From NCBI RefSeq assembly GCF_007830265.1, contig NZ_VLKE01000001.1, forward strand, positions 6,572,001-6,636,000: DNA of 64,000 bases. Direction: 5' to 3'. Made by a program: the position numbers and the translations under genes. The DNA is from Micromonospora olivasterospora. Lineage in GTDB: Bacteria; Actinomycetota; Actinomycetes; Mycobacteriales; Micromonosporaceae. Below are positions 59,335 to 64,000 of this stretch, one piece after another (positions within the stretch are counted from its first letter, which is position 1; each line of letters starts with the position of its first letter). The notes under the pieces were generated by a model, which worked only from the letters and a program-made list of their open reading frames with translations, was not told the DNA's origin and did not search any database.

Positions 59335-60177
59335 CCTGGCGACGCCGTCGCCAGCGTGGTCAACATGCCTGACAAGACCCGCGGCGGCATCTACGCCGGC
59401 GCCCAGAAGATGCTCATGTGCCTCACCGAGCCCGCCGTCACCCGCTGGGTCACCCCACCGACCCGCGCCGGGGTCCTCGAGTTCGACCCGGCCGCGTTCG
59501 TGGCCTCCGCCGACGTGCTGTACCTGCTCTCCCAGGGCGGCCCCGGCTCCCCCGCCCCGCTGGTCGCCGCGCTCACCGACGCGGTCCTGCGCGCCGGCGA
59601 GCTACGCGCCCGCGCCTCGGCCGGCCGGCGCCTGGACCCGCCGCTGCTGAACATCCTCGACGAGGCCGCCAACATCTGCCGGCTGCGCCAGCTCCCGGCC
59701 CTCTACTCCTACTACGGCTCCCACGGCCTGCCGATCATCACGATCCTGCAGTCCTACCCCCAGGGCGTCGACGTGTGGGGCCGCGAAGGCATGCGCAAGC
59801 TGTGGTCGGCGGCGAACGTGCGCACCTACGGCGGCGGCGTCGCCGACCCCGACTGGCTCGAAGAGCTGTCCAAGCTCATCGGCGAGCACGACGTCACCAC
59901 CAGGTCCACCAGCAGCAGCGGATCCGGATGGGGCCAACGGTCGGTCTCCCACGCCACCCGCCGGCAACGCATCCTCGACGTGTCCGACCTACACGCCCTG
60001 CCCCGCGGCCGGATGGTCGTCTACGCCTCCGGTGCCCCGCCGGCGCTCGCCCGCACCGCACCGTGGCAGGACGGGCCGTACGCCGAGGCGATCCGCGCGT
60101 CGATCGCCCGCTGGGACCCTGACAGCCGCACCGACTGGACCCTGACCCCCGACGCCCCGCCGGAGCCGACGCCATGA
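59335..60177 (+). pseudogene. TraG/VirD4-like conjugation coupling protein, C-terminal half
   Basis: About 280 residues in one frame from the IS border: GDAVASVVNMPDKTRGGIYA, then FVASADVLYLLSQGG, the Walker B-like PLLNILDEAANI, LPIITILQSYPQG and LWSAANVRTYGGGV, ending PPEPTP. These match the TraM-recognition/TraG C-terminal domain of the ATPases that bring DNA to a conjugation channel at the membrane. The Walker A half and membrane anchor are absent, removed at IS copy B, so it is inactive. The stop overlaps the start of the DUF4913 gene, a common pairing in actinobacterial conjugative elements. Confidence 0.75.
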
Positions 60178-60671
60178 CCACACCGTCCCCCGGACCGGGC
60201 ACGGACCCGGTCGCCGACCTCAGCGCCCTGCTCGGCCAACTCGCCGGCGACCCGTCCACGGATTCGCCGGCCGCCCAGCCGCCGGCTCCGGACCCGACGA
60301 CCCCGGAGCCGGTGTACCGGGACGTGGCGGCGTTCGTCGGGGACTACCTCGCCCACGTCGTCGAGCGGCGCCTCGCCTCCGGGCCGACCTCCGGAGTGAA
60401 CTGGTGCCCCCGCTGGTGGGCGCACCCGGAAGGAATCTCCCGCCTGTACGCACTGTGGCGGGCGTGGGAGACGCTGCGGGTCAGCGACCCGCAGACCGGC
60501 ATGAGCATCTGGTGGCGCGACCACCTGGACCCGCACCTCGCCGCCCTGGCTGCCGAGTACGGCCCATTCAGCCGGTGCCGCCCCGACAAGCACACCGAAC
60601 CGCGACCACTACCCGTGGAACCGGTGCCGCCGGAGGTACTCGCCCAGCTTCCCGACGCCGACAGCCTCTGA
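60174..60671 (+). CDS. DUF4913-family protein of an actinobacterial mobile element
   Basis: 165 aa. The ATG at 60174 overlaps the preceding stop (ATGA). After a Pro/Asp-rich 45 residues comes the DUF4913 pattern: YRDVAAFVGDYLAHVVERR, NWCPRWWAHPEGISRLYALW, RAWETLR and IWWRDHLDPHLAALAAEYGPF. The biochemical role of the family is unknown; it travels with conjugation and integrative element genes, as here. Confidence 0.8.
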   Translation: MTTPSPGPGTDPVADLSALLGQLAGDPSTDSPAAQPPAPDPTTPEPVYRDVAAFVGDYLAHVVERRLASGPTSGVNWCPRWWAHPEGISRLYALWRAWETLRVSDPQTGMSIWWRDHLDPHLAALAAEYGPFSRCRPDKHTEPRPLPVEPVPPEVLAQLPDADSL

Positions 60672-60750
60672 TTCCCCGGGCATCACCGCACCCGCCACAC
60701 CTTGATCATCTCCAATACTCTGAGTCTGAGTGACTAAGGAGGTACAGCCC

Positions 60751-61044
60751 GTGACTGAACAGTCCGCGCTAGCCAACATGGGCCAGTTCGAGTGGGATTC
60801 GACGGAGTCCGTCTCCTACGAGGTCGCGATCGAGGCGATCAGCCAGGCGGCCGCCGCGATCGCCCCGCTCATCGCCATCGCCCGGGAGCACGGCGACGAG
60901 ACCGCAGTAGCCGAGCTGGTCAGCTTGCGCAAGCAGTGCATCGCCGCACGTAACGAACTGCAGCCGACGGACCGCCAAGGCGTCGCCGAGGCCACGCAGC
61001 GCTACCGGGCACTGGCCGAGCAGCTCGGGCGGCGGGCCGCCTGA
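60751..61044 (+). CDS. Small helical protein, probable antitoxin partner of the zeta toxin
   Basis: 97 aa. The GTG at 60751 is chosen because AAGGAGG (60736-60742) is 8 bp upstream; an earlier in-frame start would add TKEVQPV. The protein is nearly all helical (AIEAISQAAAAIAPLIAIAR, then LRKQCIAARNELQP and ATQRYRALAEQL). Its stop overlaps the zeta start by one base, as in toxin-antitoxin operons. It does not resemble the classical epsilon antitoxin in sequence that I can see; the assignment rests on position and size. Confidence 0.6.
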   Translation: MTEQSALANMGQFEWDSTESVSYEVAIEAISQAAAAIAPLIAIAREHGDETAVAELVSLRKQCIAARNELQPTDRQGVAEATQRYRALAEQLGRRAA

Positions 61045-61259
61045 TGCCGATCGACCCGAGGCGCTACCTGCTGACCGAGGAACAGTCCCAGCGGATCTTC
61101 CGCGAGGAGATCGCGCCCGAGGAACTGGCTCACGGGGTATCCCAAGAGCAGCCGGTGGTGGTCTTCGTCGCCGGGCAGCCTGGCGCGGGCAAGACGATGA
61201 CCACCGAATCGGTCAAGCGGGAACTCGATCAGCGCGGCGGCGCCATCGTCGTCAACTCG

Positions 61260-62308
61260 ACGACTGATAACCGGAGTTTGCTGCGCGTTCAGTGGTCGTA
61301 GGCGATGAGGCTGCGGGTGACGGGCTGGCCGGTCTTGTGGTTGTGCCAGATGGCGGCGGTCAGGGCGAGCAGGCGTTGAGCAACGCGGGTCGCGATGCCT
61401 TCGAAGGTACGGCCGCCGTGTAGTTCCAGGTCGAGTTGGCCCTTGAGCGTGTCGTTGACCGACTCGATCAGTTGGCGGACGGCCTTCAGGAGGCCCTGGC
61501 CGGGGCGTTGCTTCTCCTTCTTGCGGTTGGGTCGTAGCAGGGTGACACCGCGGTCGGCCAGGTCCTGCTCGAAGCGTTTCGCGGCGAAGCCCTTGTCGGT
61601 GATCAGTAGCAGTCCGGGCCGGCCGGCGAGCAGGGCGGGCTCGCGGTCGAGCATGTACTCCACGACCTCGCGTTCGCCGATCTTCGCATCAGCCAGGGCC
61701 CACATGATGGGCAGGCCGGTCGGGGTGCAGATCAGGTACAGGCGCAGTCCCCAGAAGAACCGTGAGTGTGACGCGCAGTAGCCGTAGGTGGCCCAGCCGG
61801 CGGCGTCCGAGCGTTGCACGGTGGGCCTCGACCGGCCGCACTCGACCGGGGTGGAGTCCAGGATCCAGTGGTTGTCGAACCAGAAATCGGTGTCGAAGGC
61901 CAACGCTCGGATGAAGTGCTGGATCAGCGGCAGGGCGGCCCGCAGTCGCTTGTTGTAGCCGGGCTGGGACAGCTGGACCGGGAACAACGCGCGTAGGTTC
62001 TTCGCCAGGTAGCGGACCCACCGGCGTTCGGAGCGGATGTTCAGCAGCGACTGCATGACCGCCATGGTGATCAGTTCGGCGTCCGACAGCACTGGGGTGA
62101 ACCCGGTCACCGGGCGGGCCGGACGTAGATCAGGGCGGGCTTTCAACTCGTCATCGATCTTCACGTACAGTGCGGTAGCGAGGGTCTCCAGATCGACGTG
62201 CACATGGCCTCCATGGTCATAGTTGCGTAGCAACGTCGATCATGGAGGCCCTCGTCCGTTCACCGCACCTGTGTCCCATCCACACAGGCCACCGTGGTTA
62301 TCACTCGT
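61260..62308 (-). mobile_element. IS982-family element (1,049 bp) with 4-bp target duplication
   Basis: The ends are ACGACTGATAACC at 61260 and, on the other strand, ACGAGTGATAACC from 62308, 12 of 13 bases matching. CTCG is repeated on both sides (61256-61259 and 62309-62312). Excision leaves the zeta reading IVVNSDFYKPYHP intact, so the insertion site is certain. Confidence 0.9.
61289..62233 (-). CDS. IS982-family transposase
   Basis: 314 aa, intact. It has the IS982 layout: an N-terminal helical part (VLSDAELITMAVMQSLLNIR), and a DDE domain with HWILDSTPVECGRS, WGLRLYLICTPTGLPIMW, LLLITDKGFAAKRFEQDL and LIESVNDTLKGQLDLELHGG. The start is uncertain: a codon at 62233 (MLRNYDHGG), or the GTG a few residues later (VHVDLETLATALYV) typical of the family. 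Confidence 0.9.
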   Translation of the reverse strand: MLRNYDHGGHVHVDLETLATALYVKIDDELKARPDLRPARPVTGFTPVLSDAELITMAVMQSLLNIRSERRWVRYLAKNLRALFPVQLSQPGYNKRLRAALPLIQHFIRALAFDTDFWFDNHWILDSTPVECGRSRPTVQRSDAAGWATYGYCASHSRFFWGLRLYLICTPTGLPIMWALADAKIGEREVVEYMLDREPALLAGRPGLLLITDKGFAAKRFEQDLADRGVTLLRPNRKKEKQRPGQGLLKAVRQLIESVNDTLKGQLDLELHGGRTFEGIATRVAQRLLALTAAIWHNHKTGQPVTRSLIAYDH

Positions 62309-63150
62309 CTCGGACTTCTACAAGCCCTACCACCCGGAATACAGCAGGCTACTGCGAGAAGACGACCGGAACGCCGCGCCCTACACCAGCATGGACGGCC
62401 GCCGCTGGATGGCTGCCGCAGAGCAGTACCTGATCGACCGGCGGGTCGACACGATCATCGAGACGACGATGCGCGACCCCGGTGACTTCTCGAGCCCGCG
62501 GCGATGTTCAGGGCCGCCGGCTACCGCGTGGAGGCCGCCATCATGGCGGTGCCGGAACCGCTCAGCCGGCTCGGCATCATCCACCGCTACCACGACCAAG
62601 TCCAGAAACTCGGGTACGGCAGGCTGACCGCGCGGGACAACCACGACGCCTCCTACCAGGGCGTCCGCCGGGCCGCCGAGACGATCGACCGGGACCGCAT
62701 CGTCGATGTTGCCACCGTCTACCGGCGCGGCAACCAGCAGTTGCACACCAACCATCTCGACGGCGCCAGCGCCTGGCGCTGGCCAGCCGGAACCGCCGCG
62801 GCGATCGACGCCGAACGTCAACGGCCGTGGACCCCGGAGGAGACCAAGGCGTTTGCAGCCACGGTCAAGCAGTTGTTCGACGAGATGGGCCCTGAGTGGC
62901 ACGAGGAGCTCCGAGACATCGTCCGGCTCGCAGCACCCCTCGCCGACCGGCAGACCCCGCTGCCCGAAATCGCCGAGATCTCTCCCGCGATCACCGCGGC
63001 CGCGAAGGCCTTCCCTACCAGCACCCGCCAGTCCCTACCTCGGCAACCTGCAGAACGTGATGCCGTACCACCGCCACCGAGGGCGAGCCGAGAGACATCC
63101 CGAGGCGAGGAACCGACCCGCTGACCCACGACGACGCCGGCGTCGGCGAG

Positions 63151-63359
63151 GGATCACCCCCGCGTACGCGGGGAGCACGTTCGACTGCTCGGGCCTCATG
63201 CAGTACAACGGATCACCCCCGCGTACGCGGGAAGCACCAGGTCCACTGCGAGCTGCTCGTACGCCCGGCGCGGATCACCCGCGTACGCGGGAAGCACCTC
63301 ATGGTTGCCGCCGCGATGGCCGCCCTTGCGGGATCACCCCCGCGTACGCGGGGTGTTGG
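63151..63359 (-). CRISPR. Orphan type I-E-like CRISPR array, 4 repeats and 3 spacers
   Basis: Repeats at 63151-63178, 63210-63237, 63272-63297 and 63331-63359 share GGATCACC, then CGCGTACGCGGG and AGCAC; the third lacks two Cs and the fourth degenerates to GTGTTGG. On the minus strand they read GTGCTTCCCGCGTACGCGGG..., the I-E palindrome type. Spacers are 31, 34 and 33 nt. No cas gene is in the window. The leader side on the minus strand would be to the right, where the repeat is degenerate, so the leader may be lost. Confidence 0.9.
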
Positions 63360-63682
63360 TAAGAACCGAGACACCAGGGGCCAATTAGTTGATCTTCGTG
63401 GGTGACTGGGAGCGGCCGGTGGGGGTTGAGCTGGTGTCCCGTTAGGGGAACCTCAACGGACACGCGGGCGGCCGTGACGCGAAACGCGCCTACTAGCGAC
63501 GAGCGTTGTCACAGATAGGGCGTCCGGTGAACTGTCCGGTGATGGGGGGCTATCCGGGGTCACCGGGTGCCTGGGTGCCTGGGTGCCGTCGAGGGGCTGG
63601 CAGCGTTCGAGGAACTGGTGGTGAACTGCGGGCGCGGCGCTGACGCGCAGGTGTAGCTCTGGCCGCGCCGTACGGTCACGCC
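63360..63682. other. No recognisable gene next to the CRISPR array
   Basis: No domain or clear coding frame. If a CRISPR leader existed it would be here, but the sequence is not AT-rich and shows no evident promoter. Confidence 0.4.
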
Positions 63683-63778
63683 ATGGTCGAGCGCGGACCC
63701 TTCAAGATCAAAGACTTGGCGGGCTGGGACAGCTACCCAAGCGAGGGGCCGTGGCTCCCGTGGGTTCAGCGAAACTGA
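63683..63778 (+). CDS. Possible 31-aa small protein
   Basis: ATG 63683 to TGA 63778 encodes MVERGPFKIKDLAGWDSYPS and a WLPWVQRN end. It has Trp-rich content and sensible composition but no clear ribosome site, and it lies 7 bp before the stop of an oppositely oriented gene. It may be a fragment of a longer protein. Not recognised. Confidence 0.25.
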   Translation: MVERGPFKIKDLAGWDSYPSEGPWLPWVQRN

Positions 63779-63785
63779 CGGTTCC

Positions 63786-64000
63786 TCACCGGGAACCCAA
63801 GGGGCCGTCGCTGCTCGGAAGCGTGGCTGCATCCTTGGGTTCGAGGGAACAGGCGATGGCGTGCCGCTCGGCTTCGGTCTTCAGGATCTGTCGGGCGGCG
63901 TTGGCGTAGCGGATGGCGGTCTTGTCATCGAGGCCGAACACGGCGGCCAGGTGCAGCGGGTCGGGGCCGTGGGTGAGGGCTTCTTCGAGTTGGCGGTCTA
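63786..64000 (-). CDS. C-terminus of a probable site-specific integrase, continues beyond the window
   Basis: The last 70 codons are visible on the minus strand: DRQLEEALTHGPDPLHLAAV, then FGLDDKTAIRYANAARQILK and a tail ending SSDGPLGSR. The HLAAVFGL-KTAIRYA-AAR pattern is common at the end of actinobacterial integrase/recombinase-like proteins of mobile elements. The catalytic part is outside the window, so the assignment is tentative. Confidence 0.5.
   Translation of the reverse strand, partial: DRQLEEALTHGPDPLHLAAVFGLDDKTAIRYANAARQILKTEAERHAIACSLEPKDAATLPSSDGPLGSR

Larger units (their letters stand above)
61044..63124 (+). pseudogene. Zeta-family toxin (UNAG kinase-like) interrupted by an IS982 element
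   Basis: The N-terminal part (61044-61259) has the Walker A VVVFVAGQPGAGKT and ends at IVVNS. The IS occupies 61260-62308, and the protein resumes with DFYKPYHPEYSRLLREDD, then IDRRVDTIIETTMRDPGDF. A missing C near 62489 shifts the frame, after which EPAAMFRAAGYRVEAAIMAV and RRGNQQLHTNHLDGASAW follow. The family phosphorylates UDP-N-acetylglucosamine and blocks wall synthesis, but this copy cannot be made whole. Removing the IS and one copy of CTCG, and restoring the C, gives a continuous protein. Confidence 0.85.

Noticed and set aside
62706..63362. Open frame containing FDCSGLMQYN as a possible NlpC/P60 protein
   Set aside because: The frame runs through CRISPR repeats (translated as GITPAYAGST), and the motif lies exactly within one spacer.
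19149..63396. Shared AGTTGATCTT-like strings near 19149 (reverse), 42508 and 63387, as ends of one element
   Set aside because: The match is too short and the surrounding bases differ; not enough to define a terminal repeat.
63560..63832. Minus-strand 90-aa reading near the right end
   Set aside because: It overlaps the better-supported integrase C-terminus in another frame and has no family features or ribosome site.

Overview
The window is very GC-rich DNA from an actinomycete. The type VII-style giant proteins, IS256/IS1182/IS982/Tn3 remnants, a DUF4913 gene, a conjugation-type coupling protein and a type I-E CRISPR array of actinobacterial type all point that way. A Micromonosporaceae-like host is a guess from family distribution, not something the sequence proves.

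Layout. (1) 1-10 kb is metabolic: a class I fumarase (+, cut by the window edge), then a five-gene leftward operon running from a polysaccharide-deacetylase-like enzyme through an acyl-CoA ligase/enoyl-CoA hydratase fusion to a lipoprotein-dependent sugar-type ABC importer. Decayed IS256, IS1380, IS1182 and IS3 pieces flank it. (2) 12-19 kb is one 2,312-aa multi-LamG protein with no signal peptide and a glycine/serine/threonine-rich C-terminus. (3) 19-57 kb is the core of the window: three giant paralogues, P1 (19197-27584, -), P2 (29820-42483, +) and P3 (48046-56867, -), plus a 22-codon remnant of a fourth (45861-45928). Each has a WXG100-like N-terminal region of the type VII polymorphic-toxin kind, a long Pro/Ala linker and a central array of about 112-aa winged-helix-turn-helix (wHTH) repeats, 8, 14 and 7 respectively. 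Only P3 keeps a C-terminal effector-like domain, which resembles an OTU-type cysteine protease. All four 5' ends share a leader holding a 14-bp motif, and at one locus an intact ribbon-helix-helix (RHH) regulator is transcribed divergently from it. I regard this wHTH-array/OTU family with its RHH-linked leader as the candidate new system.

(4) 42.5-46 kb and 57.5-63 kb are mobile or conjugative debris: a Tn3-family transposase remnant diverging from a tyrosine recombinase across palindromic sites, two nearly identical 1,849-bp IS1182-family copies in inverted orientation, an IS5-type element, the 3' half of a TraG/VirD4-like coupling protein, a DUF4913 gene, and a small gene followed by a zeta toxin split by an IS982 element with a clean 4-bp target duplication. 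(5) The right end has an orphan CRISPR array of four repeats and three spacers, one of which encodes an NlpC/P60 active-site motif, and the C-terminus of an integrase-like protein.

Caveat. Thirteen apparent frameshifts in otherwise good genes are each explained by one missing base, twelve of them in short G or C runs (eight inside P2). This looks like sequencing-indel error as much as genuine decay. Restoring one base at each site makes P2 4,223 aa, P3 2,940 aa, the LamG protein 2,312 aa and the ABC ATPase 517 aa.
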